Shown: in pieces, positions 1 through 8,754 of the stretch | Position numbering within the stretch: the stretch's first letter is position 1 | How the letters are laid out: each line of letters opens with the position of its first letter | NCBI RefSeq assembly: GCF_002205795.1 | Contig: NZ_NIUY01000002.1 | Coordinates: 620,001-684,000, forward strand | From: Chryseobacterium sp. VAUSW3 | Lineage (GTDB): Bacteria; Bacteroidota; Bacteroidia; Flavobacteriales; Weeksellaceae | DNA: 64,000 nt | Reading direction: 5' to 3' | Position numbers and translations under genes: made by a program | The notes under the pieces: model-generated | What the model saw: the letters and a program-made list of their open reading frames with translations, nothing else | The model's database searches: none | What the model was told of the DNA's origin: nothing

Positions 1-48
1 TTAACCATAAGAGATTTTATAAATTTTGAATTTTTTTTATTTTGAATT

Positions 49-77
49 TTGAATTTTAATTTAAAGCCTTATCTTTG
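49..77 (+). promoter_or_regulatory. Promoter of the SRP RNA
   Basis: A TTG at 49-51 is followed after 18 bases by TATCTTTG at 70-77, matching the Bacteroidota pattern TTG-N17-20-TAnnTTTG. The RNA begins about three bases after the -7 box. This spacing is a useful yardstick for transcription starts elsewhere in the window. Confidence 0.75.
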
Positions 78-80
78 CAC

Positions 81-175
81 CGGCAAGTCCTACACAACCA
101 GCTCCTGTGAATCCTCCAGGGTGGGAACGCAGCAAAGGTAAACGGTTGTAGCGGTGTGATGTAGATCGCTTGCCA
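81..175 (+). ncRNA. ffs: Signal recognition particle RNA (4.5S-type)
   Basis: The segment carries the conserved SRP domain IV core: TCCTCCAGG, then GGGAACGCAGCAAAGGTA. The ends pair (GGCAAG at 82-87 with CTTGCC at 169-174), closing a roughly 95-nt hairpin, and a T run follows at 176-181. The RNA forms the SRP with Ffh and targets membrane proteins to the translocon. It is the small bacterial form without an Alu domain. The ends are approximate. Confidence 0.9.
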
Positions 176-180
176 TTTTT

Positions 181-867
181 TTATGCCTTAATTTCAAAGA
201 TTTCTCCCAACTTAGGCAATACCAACTCCACTCCTTTTTCTTCAAAAATTTTCAAAGCTTCGTCGTGATTTATCGCAATAGGCGGAAATGTATCGAAATG
301 ACAACCGATTACTTTTTTGGTTTTTAAAAGCTCTGCAGCTGCAAAACTTGCTTTTCTTGCACACATGGTGTAATGTGAACCGATTGGTAAAACAGCCAAA
401 TCAATATTTCCGAAAAGCTGTGGAAAGATTCCCATATCGGCCATTACGCCTGTATCACCCGCGAAATAGATGTTTTTTCCGGGAAATCTGAACATATAGC
501 CACAAGGTTCACCGCCATAAGCTCCGTCTGGAAAACTCGACGTATGCGAAGCCGGAACCATAGAAATCTTCATATCATCAAAATTAGCTGAACCGCCAAA
601 ATTAATGTCGATGGAATTTGGATGGTTAAAATAGCCACAGATTTCTGGCTGGGCGATGATTTGTGCTTCCGGATGATGATGTAAAACTTCTTTCACATCT
701 GCGGTATGGTCTCCGTGTGCATGCGTAATCAACACATAATCAATTTTTTGTGCTGTAATATCAAATCCAGATTTTTCTTTCTGGAAATTATAAAATGGAT
801 CGCTAAGAATATTTTTACCGTTATAATTGAACAAAAAGCAGTTTTGTCCGAGGAACTGAATTTTCAT
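181..867 (-). CDS. UPF0173-type metal-dependent hydrolase (MBL fold)
   Basis: This 228-aa protein belongs to the metallo-beta-lactamase superfamily, UPF0173 branch. The metal-binding motif THAHGDH is at residues 48-54, after an N-terminal FLGQNCFLF strand. A glycine-rich AGDTG segment and a late GCHFDTFPP segment supply further ligand positions typical of the family. There is no signal peptide, so it is cytoplasmic. The physiological substrate is unknown for the family. It is 12 bases downstream of menA and probably cotranscribed with it. Its stop codon abuts the T run that ends the convergent SRP RNA. Confidence 0.85.
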   Translation of the reverse strand: MKIQFLGQNCFLFNYNGKNILSDPFYNFQKEKSGFDITAQKIDYVLITHAHGDHTADVKEVLHHHPEAQIIAQPEICGYFNHPNSIDINFGGSANFDDMKISMVPASHTSSFPDGAYGGEPCGYMFRFPGKNIYFAGDTGVMADMGIFPQLFGNIDLAVLPIGSHYTMCARKASFAAAELLKTKKVIGCHFDTFPPIAINHDEALKIFEEKGVELVLPKLGEIFEIKA

Positions 868-879
868 TTTTTTTTGATT

Positions 880-1812
880 TTAATTAAAATAGTTAAGTCC
901 GAAAGCTACCAAAACACTCATGATGAGCGTAAAAATCCCTACCTGTTTAAGATATGGATCGAGTTCTTTTGGTTCTTTCGTCTGCATGATTTTTCTTCTA
1001 AGTGCCGTCATTGGAAATACGAGAATAAAAAAGATAAACGCGTAATAATTGCCCTGGGTATGCAGTCCGTTCATCATCATAAAAACCAACATCAGGATTA
1101 AAGGAAGCTGCAATAAAACGATTTCGTAAACCATTGCATATCTATAACCCATTCTCAGGGCCAGGGTTTTCTTTCCACTTAGTGCGTCGCTTTCGATATC
1201 GCGCATATTGTTGAGATTAAGGACTGCGGCGCTCATCATTCCGATAGCTGTTGCAGGTAAAAGCATGTCCCAGTGAAAAGTTTTTGTAAAAAGGAAGTAA
1301 CTTCCACAAACAGAAACCAAACCAAAGAATACGAACACGAAAATATCTCCCAATCCTAAATATCCATACGGTTTTTTACCAACTGTATACCCTATTGCAG
1401 CCAAAATACACGCTACGCCGAGTCCTACAAATGTGTAAAATTCATTCATCAGATTCTCTCTGAAAAACGCCAGATACAAAAGTGCAACTGTCGCAATTAA
1501 AGACAATGCAGCAAAAAGAATTACGGCATTCTTCATTTGGTTTTCTGTGATTTTTCCGGAAGCTACTGCCCTTTGTTCAGCCTCATTGATCCGGAGTTTA
1601 TCGGTTCCTTTAATTCCGTCGCCGTAATCATTAGCGAAGTTGGAAAGAATCTGATAAAGCAGCGTAACCAAAAGTGCCATTGCAAAAATCTGCCAATCCC
1701 AGGTTCCGCCGTTTTCAAATATTCTCCATCTTGCGATGAAAGAACCCATTATAATTCCGCTTATTGAAAGCGGCAAAGTGCGCAATCGTGCGGCTTGTAT
1801 CCAATCCATCAT
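880..1812 (-). CDS. menA: 1,4-dihydroxy-2-naphthoate polyprenyltransferase
   Basis: The 310-aa integral membrane UbiA-family prenyltransferase attaches the polyprenyl chain to 1,4-dihydroxy-2-naphthoate, the last step before methylation in menaquinone synthesis. The first aspartate-rich motif is NFANDYGDGIKGTD (near residues 62-75) and the second is NNMRDIESD (near residues 200-210). About eight hydrophobic segments are visible. Length is normal for MenA. It lies downstream of menB on the same strand, which supports a menaquinone role rather than another UbiA activity. Confidence 0.93.
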   Translation of the reverse strand: MMDWIQAARLRTLPLSISGIIMGSFIARWRIFENGGTWDWQIFAMALLVTLLYQILSNFANDYGDGIKGTDKLRINEAEQRAVASGKITENQMKNAVILFAALSLIATVALLYLAFFRENLMNEFYTFVGLGVACILAAIGYTVGKKPYGYLGLGDIFVFVFFGLVSVCGSYFLFTKTFHWDMLLPATAIGMMSAAVLNLNNMRDIESDALSGKKTLALRMGYRYAMVYEIVLLQLPLILMLVFMMMNGLHTQGNYYAFIFFILVFPMTALRRKIMQTKEPKELDPYLKQVGIFTLIMSVLVAFGLNYFN

Positions 1813-1892
1813 AAATTTTCAGATTTTAAATTTTAAATTTTAAACTTTAGACAGTACAAATTTTCTGTCTAATCAATAATCTAAAAATCTAT

Positions 1893-2729
1893 TTAAGAAA
1901 TCCATTTATTTTCACCGAAATCGGGCTTTCTTTTTTCGAGGAATGCGTTTCGGCCTTCTTTGGCTTCTTCCGTCATGTAGGCAAGTCTGGTGGCTTCGCC
2001 GGCAAAAACCTGCTGTCCTACCATACCGTCGTCGGTTAGGTTCATTGCAAATTTCAGCATTCGGATCGACATTGGCGATTTTCCTAAAATCTCCTGCGCC
2101 CACTGATAAGATGTTTCTTCAAGTTCTGCGTGAGGAATTACAGCGTTAACCATTCCCATTGCTTCGGCTTCTCTGGCAGAATAATTTCTTCCTAAAAAGA
2201 AAATTTCGCGGGCTTTTTTCTGACCCACCATTTTTGCTAAATAAGCAGAACCGTAACCGCCATCAAAACTGGTAACATCCGCGTCGGTTTGTTTAAAGAT
2301 TGCGTGTTCTTCACTGGCTAAAGTAAGGTCGCAAACAACGTGAAGTGAATGTCCGCCACCTACAGCCCAACCGTTTACAACAGCAATCACCACTTTGGGC
2401 ATAAAACGGATTAAACGCTGAACTTCAAGAATATTCAGACGATGACGTCCGTCATCACCTACATATCCCTGTTCACCTCGGGCTTTCTGATCGCCGCCGC
2501 TACAAAATGCATGGCCACCATCTTTCGGACTTGGACCTTCGCCGGTGAGCAAAACCACCCCCACAGAAGGATCTTCTGAAACGTGATAAAAAGCATCGTA
2601 CAATTCGGAGGTAGTTTTGGGACGGAAGGCGTTTCGTACTTCCGGTCTGTTAAAAGCGATTCTTGCTACAGCGCCACATTTTTTGTAGGTAATATCTTCG
2701 TATTCTTTTACGGTTTTCCAGTCAATCAT
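1893..2729 (-). CDS. menB: 1,4-dihydroxy-2-naphthoyl-CoA synthase
   Basis: The 278-aa crotonase-fold enzyme cyclises o-succinylbenzoyl-CoA to 1,4-dihydroxy-2-naphthoyl-CoA. Visible family features are the start DWKTVKEYEDITYKK, the segment GHAFCSGGDQKARG that forms the oxyanion region, VVNGWAVGGGHSLH, and DVTSFDGGYGSAYLAK with the catalytic Asp/Ser/Tyr positions. The C-terminus KRKPDFGENKWIS is typical of MenB. It is the first gene of the menB-menA-hydrolase unit and has a good promoter upstream. Confidence 0.95.
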   Translation of the reverse strand: MIDWKTVKEYEDITYKKCGAVARIAFNRPEVRNAFRPKTTSELYDAFYHVSEDPSVGVVLLTGEGPSPKDGGHAFCSGGDQKARGEQGYVGDDGRHRLNILEVQRLIRFMPKVVIAVVNGWAVGGGHSLHVVCDLTLASEEHAIFKQTDADVTSFDGGYGSAYLAKMVGQKKAREIFFLGRNYSAREAEAMGMVNAVIPHAELEETSYQWAQEILGKSPMSIRMLKFAMNLTDDGMVGQQVFAGEATRLAYMTEEAKEGRNAFLEKRKPDFGENKWIS

Positions 2730-2748
2730 TTTCTTGTAAAATTTGAGC

Positions 2749-2778
2749 CAAAGATAAGGAATTTATAAGGCAGCTCAA
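2749..2778 (-). promoter_or_regulatory. Promoter of menB
   Basis: On the minus strand a TTG (2776-2778) is followed after 19 bases by TATCTTTG (2749-2756), then about 20 bases to the menB ATG. This is a near-consensus Bacteroidota promoter. Confidence 0.75.
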
Positions 2779-2875
2779 AAGGAAAACGCAGGGTTTTTGG
2801 ATGGATAAACATGAAAAAATTCACTGAATTTTATCGGGATTTTTTAGAGAAAATATTTGTTGAAACCGATAAGGT

Positions 2876-3100
2876 TTATTCTTCCCCGACTTCGTTATTT
2901 TCCTGAAGAATCTCAACGGCAACTTCAAAATCTCTTTCATTAACAAGGAGAAAATAGTTTTGGGAAATCGGGAATACAGCAATATTGTTGACGTATTCGT
3001 TTTTAATATAACTGGGAATATCCCGTGAGGCGAGCTTGGTTTTGGCCAATTCGATTTCGTAAAGATATGATGACTGGAAAACGGGCACTAATGCTGACAT
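2876..3100 (-). CDS. DUF2007-type small protein
   Basis: The 74-aa soluble protein starts MSALVPVFQSSYLYEIELAKTKLASRDIP. It has the DUF2007 pattern in which a short ligand-binding-like fold resembles the regulatory domain of PII-like proteins: an amphipathic helix, then IPSYIKNEY, then FLLVNERDFEVAVEIL. Members are often annotated as putative signal-transducing proteins, but no biochemical role is established. It stands alone between menB and the permease. A dispersed repeat lies directly upstream. Confidence 0.7.
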   Translation of the reverse strand: MSALVPVFQSSYLYEIELAKTKLASRDIPSYIKNEYVNNIAVFPISQNYFLLVNERDFEVAVEILQENNEVGEE

Positions 3101-3164
3101 TTCAATTTTTTGTTAAAAATAACATAATTAAACGGAAATACTGTAAGAAAAACCGAATGAAGTT

Positions 3165-3285
3165 CTAGCCCTGATGGCAATGAAAATCCTTTTTTCAGGT
3201 TTCGGAGGCTTTGCTGCCGCAACCTGAAAAAAGATTGTAATGAACAGCAGGTCGGGATTTCGGAAGTAGCCGAAATATAGTTGCT
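3165..3285 (-). repeat. Dispersed intergenic repeat, copy 1
   Basis: The segment contains AAATCCTTTTTT, a 12-bp perfect stem (3190-3201 with 3221-3232) and AAAAAAGATTGTAATGAACAG. The same layout in reverse orientation occurs at 23813-23942, and the outer parts recur at 33687-33817. It follows the stop codon of the permease gene, so its hairpin may also act as a 3' end element. Confidence 0.7.
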
Positions 3286-3297
3286 GCTGAATAAAAA

Positions 3298-4707
3298 CTA
3301 AGCAGATTTTTTCCTGTTAATGTACCAATAAACCGGCAGACCGAGCAAAATTAAAATAAAGCCAGGCCAGGTATATTGCGGTTTGAACCAGATGAGGAGG
3401 ACGCAAAATGCAGTACCAATAATGAGATAAATTAATGGCGTAACGGGATAAAGCCAGGTTTTGTAAGGTCTTTCGATTCCAGGTTTTTTGATTCTTAAGT
3501 AGATCACGCCGAAAACCGTAATCATATAAAACAGCACAATGACGAACGAAATCATATCGAGCAAATCGCCGTACTGCCCGCTGAGCGCAAGAACAGAAGC
3601 CCAAATCCCCTGCATCCAGAGCGATTTTTCGGGAACATCGTTCCGGTTATTTGCAATGGCCTGTTTAAAAAATAATCCGTCTTTTGCCATGGTTTGAAAT
3701 ACCCGCGCGCCTGCTAACACCAATCCGTTGATACAGCCAAAAGTGGAAATCATCACCAAAACGGCCATAATTACTGTCCCGAGATTTCCGAAAATCACTT
3801 CAGAAGCTGCAACTGCGGGACGGTTTTTATCAGCAAATGCAATGGCGTCGCGGTCGAGAGCATTCAGATAAACGAAATTCACCAACATATACAAAACCAT
3901 CACCACAGAAGTTCCCAAAACCATTGATTTTACGACATTTTTCTTTGGATTTTCGATTTCTCCGGAAACGAAAGTTACGTTTTCCCAAGCTACTGAACTG
4001 AAAACCGAACCCACCATGGCAGCAGCGATTCCGCCAAGAAGCGTGATGCTTCCGATGGATTTCCAGCCGGTTGGCAAAAGATCATTTCCTACTTCTTTAC
4101 CAAAATCTTGAAAACTGTTCCAGCCAAAACTCATGTTCGAAGCCCATTGAGAATCTTTCACGAAAAGAAATCCGAAAACAATAATTCCTAACAAAGAGAC
4201 TATTTTGGAAGTTGTAAATAGGTTTTGAAGGAATTTGCCGTTTTTAACACCTTTGGTGTTGATAAATGTAAGGAGCAGGATCACAACAATTGCTAAAATC
4301 TGAACCCAGGTAATCTTGAAAGTTCCGCTCTGGAAAATAGGATCTGAGTTATTAAGTGCGGGAATTAAATATGCTGTAAATTTCCCAAAAGCCATGGCTA
4401 CAGCAGCAATTGTTCCGGTCTGGATGACAGTAAACAATCCCCAACCGTAAAGAAATCCGGTCATTTTACCAAAAATTTCGGTAATATAAGTGTATTGTCC
4501 GCCGGCTTTCGGAAACATTGCTGAGAGTTCGCCATACGAAATGGCAGCAGCAACCGTCATAATTCCGGTAATGACCCAAACCGCGATCAGCCAGTAACCT
4601 GAGCCAAGGTTCCGCATCATATCGGAGCTTACAATAAATATCCCACTACCAATCATCGAACCCATTACGAGCATTGTGGCATCCCAAAGTCTGAGTTTTT
4701 TTTGCAT
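3298..4707 (-). CDS. APC-superfamily amino acid permease
   Basis: This 469-aa inner-membrane transporter has about 12 hydrophobic helices. The start LWDATMLVMGSMIGSGIFIV is the glycine-rich TM1 substrate-binding signature of the amino acid-polyamine-organocation family. SYGELSAMFPKAGGQYTYI (TM2) and VAWENVTFVSGEIENPKKN after TM6 are also typical, closest to the LAT-like branch. The substrate cannot be told from sequence. It is a single-gene unit on the minus strand. No clear -7 box was seen upstream. Confidence 0.88.
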   Translation of the reverse strand: MQKKLRLWDATMLVMGSMIGSGIFIVSSDMMRNLGSGYWLIAVWVITGIMTVAAAISYGELSAMFPKAGGQYTYITEIFGKMTGFLYGWGLFTVIQTGTIAAVAMAFGKFTAYLIPALNNSDPIFQSGTFKITWVQILAIVVILLLTFINTKGVKNGKFLQNLFTTSKIVSLLGIIVFGFLFVKDSQWASNMSFGWNSFQDFGKEVGNDLLPTGWKSIGSITLLGGIAAAMVGSVFSSVAWENVTFVSGEIENPKKNVVKSMVLGTSVVMVLYMLVNFVYLNALDRDAIAFADKNRPAVAASEVIFGNLGTVIMAVLVMISTFGCINGLVLAGARVFQTMAKDGLFFKQAIANNRNDVPEKSLWMQGIWASVLALSGQYGDLLDMISFVIVLFYMITVFGVIYLRIKKPGIERPYKTWLYPVTPLIYLIIGTAFCVLLIWFKPQYTWPGFILILLGLPVYWYINRKKSA

Positions 4708-4889
4708 AAAAGTTTTCAGTTAATTGAATTTTTACCGTTTTATCGACTTCCGGTAAATTTCAGTTTATTAAATTTACAAGGCAATAAATATATTGATTTT
4801 CTTTAACGGATTGCTTATTTAAAGAAGATTTAATTATCTTTAGGTGCTAATTTTTGACTTAACAATATTATGCAGGTCCAACTATTTGC

Positions 4890-4897
4890 TACTTTTG
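4890..4897 (+). promoter_or_regulatory. -7 box of the DUF4920 gene
   Basis: TACTTTTG fits TAnnTTTG and ends 14 bases before the ATG at 4912. It lies inside the longest possible reading frame (ATG at 4870), so that upstream ATG cannot be the translated start from this promoter. Confidence 0.55.
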
Positions 4898-4911
4898 TAA
4901 AAATTTATAAT

Positions 4912-5415
4912 ATGAAAAAAATCATTCTTTTATTGACCATTGTATTTTCAGCTGCAGCATTTGCTCAGGAAGCAGAGAAAAAATCAGGTCCACCGGCCGG
5001 TAACGCTGCCATAGGTGATGTTTACGGAAGTCAGGTTTCTGCCAAAGCAGAACAAACTGCTATTTCTTCGAAAAAACTCGAAAAGAAACTGAAATCCAGC
5101 AAAAAACTCGAAAATGTTGCGGTAAAAGGTAAGGTTACCGATGTTTGTGATAAAAAAGGTTGTTGGTTAACGGTGGAAACCGATGATAACGAAAAGTTTT
5201 TTGTTAAGATGAAAGATTATGCATTCTTTGTCCCTACCGCTCTTAAAGGAAAAAATGTAGTTTTGGAAGGCTCTGCAGAAACAAAGATTATCTCAGTTGA
5301 TGAGCAGAAACATTATGCAGAAGATGCTAAAAAATCTCAGGCAGAAATTGACGCGATCACAAAACCACAGGAAGAAATCCGATTTGTAGCAAATGGAATT
5401 AAAGTCGTAAACTAA
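4912..5415 (+). CDS. DUF4920 secreted protein
   Basis: The 167-aa product begins MKKIILLLTIVFSAAAFAQEAEKKS, a clear signal peptide with cleavage near AFAQ. The mature domain contains VKGKVTDVCDKKGCWLTVE, where two cysteines flank DKKG, and FFVKMKDYAFFVP. This is the DUF4920 pattern, an OB-like fold also seen in proteins noted as metal- or redox-related, but its function is unestablished. The 4912 start was chosen because the signal peptide starts there and the -7 box lies upstream. A strong hairpin terminator follows. Confidence 0.8.
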   Translation: MKKIILLLTIVFSAAAFAQEAEKKSGPPAGNAAIGDVYGSQVSAKAEQTAISSKKLEKKLKSSKKLENVAVKGKVTDVCDKKGCWLTVETDDNEKFFVKMKDYAFFVPTALKGKNVVLEGSAETKIISVDEQKHYAEDAKKSQAEIDAITKPQEEIRFVANGIKVVN

Positions 5416-5438
5416 TTTTGAAATCCCAAATAAAATAC

Positions 5439-5468
5439 AACGGAGTCTAAATCAGACTCCGTTTTTTA
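5439..5468. terminator. Terminator between DUF4920 and the M14 peptidase
   Basis: AACGGAGTCT and AGACTCCGTT form a 10-bp stem with a 5-base loop, followed by TTTTT on the plus strand. It lies between converging genes; the minus-strand A/T flank is weaker. Confidence 0.8.
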
Positions 5469-6572
5469 TTCAATCCTAAAATCAACTTCAGCATCCAGCT
5501 TTGGAAATTTTCTTTCAGAGACAAAGGTTTTTCCGGTACAGTCGATCTCTTTCCAGCCTTTTTTAATACCTATATCACCCACTTCCATTACAATGGGGAC
5601 GAACGATATTTCATCATCACCATTACGCAACTCTTCTCGATACTGCACTGCAATATCCAGAATACACTCAAAATCTGTATTCAGCTTTACGTTTCTGTAA
5701 ATAATGTCGTAATGAGTTTCTCTGTTTTCTGGAATTTTCTGATAGTTTTCCCAGTTTTCTGTAGCGCCCTTCAACTCTGCAATTGCTTTTAAACCCTCAT
5801 ACAAAGCCAAAGTATAGTATTTTCTTGTGCCGTCTCTTTTATAATCATCAATGAAATGGCCCCCTTCAAAAAGAATCGTCGGTAAGCCTATTTTTGAAAA
5901 ATTATCTCCCACAGAAGTCGGATAAAATTCATCTGAATAACGCGCAATCTGGTTCGGAATTAGCGGATTAAGATTCTCATAAATTCTTGAAATCACCGCC
6001 ATCGCTTTTTTGCGGGTTTCATTGATTTCTCTCTGATGATTTACTGAAGGCGCCAAAAAAGATAATGTTGCAGGATTTTTACCATCTGTTGTGAAAATGG
6101 TTCGCTGCTCGTGAAGATTTAGGCCATATTGGTAATCTCCGTTTTCTGCAATGTTCTTAAGTATTGGAAATTCTTTACTGGAGAGTTTTAAAAAATCCCG
6201 GTTCATATCAATATCCAGCGCATTTCTACGCGTCCACTTTTCAGAACCGTCGGGGTTAAGCATGAAAATAAAATCCAGCGCTATTTCAGAAAACAGGGTT
6301 TCCTTTAACTGTGGCTGATATTTGAAAATTTCAAGTAAATCGAGCATGGAATGGGTGGCATTCGACTCGTTTCCATGCATTTGAGACCAGGCCAAAACTT
6401 TTACAGTACCATTTCCCAATCTCATTTTATAAATAGGCTTCTGTAAATATGACCTGCCAACTTCAGAAATATAATCTCTGAAATTCTCCTGTAGGTAAAT
6501 AAATAATTTTTTCGGGGAAATATACCGGTTTGGGAAATTAGGATTTTGTCGGTACTGCAGTTCTTCAGGCAT
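5466..6572 (-). CDS. M14-family zinc carboxypeptidase-like protein
   Basis: The 368-aa protein shows the M14 zinc-peptidase pattern. WSQMHGNESNATHS gives the H-x-x-E zinc ligands, LNPDGSEKWTRRNALDIDMNRDF the substrate-binding Asn-Arg segment, YGLNLHEQRT the third zinc histidine, and TILFEGGHF the catalytic glutamate. No signal peptide is seen, suggesting a cytoplasmic peptidase acting on small peptides or amidated cell-wall fragments. The start at MPEELQYRQ is preferred over an in-frame ATG 84 bases upstream, because the extra residues are a Lys/Leu-rich translation of AT-rich DNA. Confidence 0.8.
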   Translation of the reverse strand: MPEELQYRQNPNFPNRYISPKKLFIYLQENFRDYISEVGRSYLQKPIYKMRLGNGTVKVLAWSQMHGNESNATHSMLDLLEIFKYQPQLKETLFSEIALDFIFMLNPDGSEKWTRRNALDIDMNRDFLKLSSKEFPILKNIAENGDYQYGLNLHEQRTIFTTDGKNPATLSFLAPSVNHQREINETRKKAMAVISRIYENLNPLIPNQIARYSDEFYPTSVGDNFSKIGLPTILFEGGHFIDDYKRDGTRKYYTLALYEGLKAIAELKGATENWENYQKIPENRETHYDIIYRNVKLNTDFECILDIAVQYREELRNGDDEISFVPIVMEVGDIGIKKGWKEIDCTGKTFVSERKFPKLDAEVDFRIE

Positions 6573-6899
6573 TCTTAATTTTTTTACAAGTTTCAAATTT
6601 AATTTTTTTTTACCAAATCCCTTGACTAACTTTTGTAAACTTATTAAACAAGTCAAAATGTCAGATTGTCTGTTGGTAATTTTGTGGATTGAATTTATTT
6701 TAATTAAAATATGTAATTATCTAAAAATCAATATTTAAATAAAATCAAATAAAGTTTATTTTTAAAATCACTTTAATTGCTTAGTCGTGTGGAAAACTCC
6801 ATTTGTAGGGAAAAAACATAAACACCACCAGTAGTTTTGGCTCGCTCTAAATTTAAGACTTTTCACAATTGTAAATTACATGAAAAATGATAAATTATG
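6573..6899. other. Intergenic region between divergent M14 peptidase and TerC genes
   Basis: About 330 bases, very AT-rich, with no convincing coding frame or stable hairpin. It must hold the promoters of both flanking genes. Only the terC -7 box at its right edge is clear. Confidence 0.6.
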
Positions 6900-6907
6900 T
6901 ATATTTG
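6900..6907 (+). promoter_or_regulatory. -7 box of the terC-like gene
   Basis: TATATTTG matches TAnnTTTG and ends 15 bases before ATG 6923. It lies downstream of the in-frame ATG at 6887, which argues for the later start. Confidence 0.6.
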
Positions 6908-6922
6908 CCCTTTAAATTAAAT

Positions 6923-8014
6923 ATGAATAACGAAACAATTTTTCTCCTTGGATTTTTAGTATTTATCTTTTTTATCCTGGCTCTCGATTTAGGACTTCTT
7001 AAGAAAAGATCCGACACCATCTCTATGAAACAGGCCGGCCTGATGAGTTTTTTTGTGGTCGCACTGTCCATGTGCTTCTACTTTATCCTTATCACTTACG
7101 GTCACCTACTCCACGGGATCGACAGTATGTCGAAATTACAATCGGTTATCGCAGCACATCATCATCCGGTAAAAGTAATTCCCAATGATCTGGAACACAG
7201 CATACAGTTGTATAACCAGAATTTAGGTCTTGAATATTTAACAGGTTATGTTGTAGAGTACGCGCTTTCGGTAGACAATATATTTGTAATGGTTCTAATA
7301 TTCGGTGCATTTGGAGTTGCCCAGAAGAATTACCACCGGGTGCTGTTTTGGGGAATTTTAGGAGCCATTGTAATGCGTTTTATCTTCATCTTTGTAGGCG
7401 CAGCGCTTATCGAAAAGTTCAGCTGGATCATGTACGTATTTGGGGCATTCTTGGTGTTTACAGGGATTAAGATGTTCTTTGATAAAGATGGCGACGATAA
7501 AATCGATACCCAAAATCACCCTGTCGTAAAGTTTGCCAAGAGGTTCTTTAAGGTGCATGATCATTTTGTAGGCAATAAGTTTTTCGTAACGATTGATGGG
7601 ATTAAGAAGGTTACTCCCCTTTTTCTCGTACTTCTTATCATTGAAGCTACCGATTTAATCTTCGCTGTAGACAGTATTCCAGCCATATTTTCGGTTACTA
7701 AAGATCCTTATATTGTCTTTTTTTCAAATATTTTTGCAATTATCGGTCTCCGTTCCATGTTCTTTTTGCTTGCGGGAATTATCGACAAATTCAGGTTCCT
7801 GAAGGTTGGCTTATCGGTTCTATTGACATTTATAGGTCTGAAGATGTTAACCCACAGTTATCTCGAAGCCTGGGGATTCACCACTAGCCATTCCCTGATT
7901 ATTATTGTAGGAATTTTAGGTTTAAGTATTTTCTTCTCTCTTATTTTCCCTGAACGTAAAAAGGAAAGAAAGCTTAAGTTTGACCCGGAACATGAAGATA
8001 ATTTACATAGGTAA
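6923..8014 (+). CDS. TerC/Alx-family integral membrane protein
   Basis: The 363-aa protein has about nine hydrophobic segments. Signature acidic residues lie in the membrane: ALDLGLL in TM1, YALSVDNIFVMVLIFGAFGV, and EATDLIFAVDSIPAIFSVT. These are the hallmarks of the TerC family, whose members export metal ions such as manganese, support metalation of exported enzymes, and are linked to tellurite resistance. A His-rich periplasmic loop (AAHHHPVKV) could bind metal. It has its own promoter and terminator. Confidence 0.9.
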   Translation: MNNETIFLLGFLVFIFFILALDLGLLKKRSDTISMKQAGLMSFFVVALSMCFYFILITYGHLLHGIDSMSKLQSVIAAHHHPVKVIPNDLEHSIQLYNQNLGLEYLTGYVVEYALSVDNIFVMVLIFGAFGVAQKNYHRVLFWGILGAIVMRFIFIFVGAALIEKFSWIMYVFGAFLVFTGIKMFFDKDGDDKIDTQNHPVVKFAKRFFKVHDHFVGNKFFVTIDGIKKVTPLFLVLLIIEATDLIFAVDSIPAIFSVTKDPYIVFFSNIFAIIGLRSMFFLLAGIIDKFRFLKVGLSVLLTFIGLKMLTHSYLEAWGFTTSHSLIIIVGILGLSIFFSLIFPERKKERKLKFDPEHEDNLHR

Positions 8015-8041
8015 TCATCATTAAATATTATCTAAAATATA

Positions 8042-8076
8042 TGAAACCAGTACTTTATGTGCTGGTTTTACTTTTG
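8042..8076 (+). terminator. Terminator after the terC-like gene
   Basis: AAACCAGTAC and GTGCTGGTTT pair (one T-G pair) around a short TTTAT loop and are followed by a T-rich stretch. Confidence 0.7.
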
Positions 8077-8135
8077 TAAATAAATTAATTATGTGCATGT
8101 TTACTTTTGTTTATTCTTCTTATTAAATATTTATT

Positions 8136-8143
8136 TACATTTG
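8136..8143 (+). promoter_or_regulatory. -7 box of the XRE regulator gene
   Basis: TACATTTG ends only five bases before ATG 8149, implying a leader of two or three bases. It excludes the longer frame that starts at 8107. Confidence 0.6.
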
Positions 8144-8148
8144 TAATT

Positions 8149-8661
8149 ATGAATTTGAACGAAAGAATATCAAAAGTGATCTCCTATTCGGAGTTATCTT
8201 CATCTGAATTTGCCGATGAGATTGATGTGCAGCGATCGAACATTTCGCACATCACTTCCGGCAGAAATAAACCATCACTTGATTTTCTCATTAAAATTAA
8301 AGAGCGCTTCCCCGAGCTACAATGGGAATGGCTTATTACAGGTGAAGGGGAAATGATAAAGAGTCCTGAAAAAGAACCTTCTCCCGAAGTGCAAAAACCC
8401 ACACCTCTTCCCGACTTGTTTTCTTTGATTGCGGATGAGAATTTTGGAATAACGGAAAAAGAAGATAAGATTACAAAATCTGTTCCGCCAGAATCGAATA
8501 TTTCATCCCAAGTCCCAGTTCAGGAAAAAATAGCCGATTCTCAGCGATTAGCTCCACAGGAATTGAAAACAGAAACACAAACACCTGTGAATGAAGGAAA
8601 TAAGATAAAAAGAATTGTTTGGTTCTTTGAAAACGGAAAGTTCGAAAGTTTTGAACCTTAA
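8149..8661 (+). CDS. XRE-family helix-turn-helix regulator
   Basis: The 170-aa protein starts MNLNERISKVISYSELSSSEFAD. Residues about 15-60 form a lambda-repressor-type HTH: ELSSSEFADEIDVQRSNISH is the turn and recognition helix, followed by GRNKPSLDFLIKI. The segment FPELQWEWLITGEGEM is common in Bacteroidota XRE proteins. The middle (about 75-145) is Pro/Glu-rich and probably disordered; the end RIVWFFENGKFESFEP looks like a conserved tail. It likely binds DNA, but targets are unknown. It precedes the AAA+ gene by 93 bases. Confidence 0.82.
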   Translation: MNLNERISKVISYSELSSSEFADEIDVQRSNISHITSGRNKPSLDFLIKIKERFPELQWEWLITGEGEMIKSPEKEPSPEVQKPTPLPDLFSLIADENFGITEKEDKITKSVPPESNISSQVPVQEKIADSQRLAPQELKTETQTPVNEGNKIKRIVWFFENGKFESFEP

Positions 8662-8754
8662 AACGTTTTTTGCAACTCACTTTCGGCTTTGAAATCAGCG
8701 CGCACCTTTTCAGCATAATTTTTGTAATTTGATTGGGCACAAAAAATACTTGAA

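Noticed and set aside
8660-8671. AAAACGTTTT as a terminator of the XRE gene
   Set aside because: It is a short palindrome without a loop and cannot form a stable hairpin.
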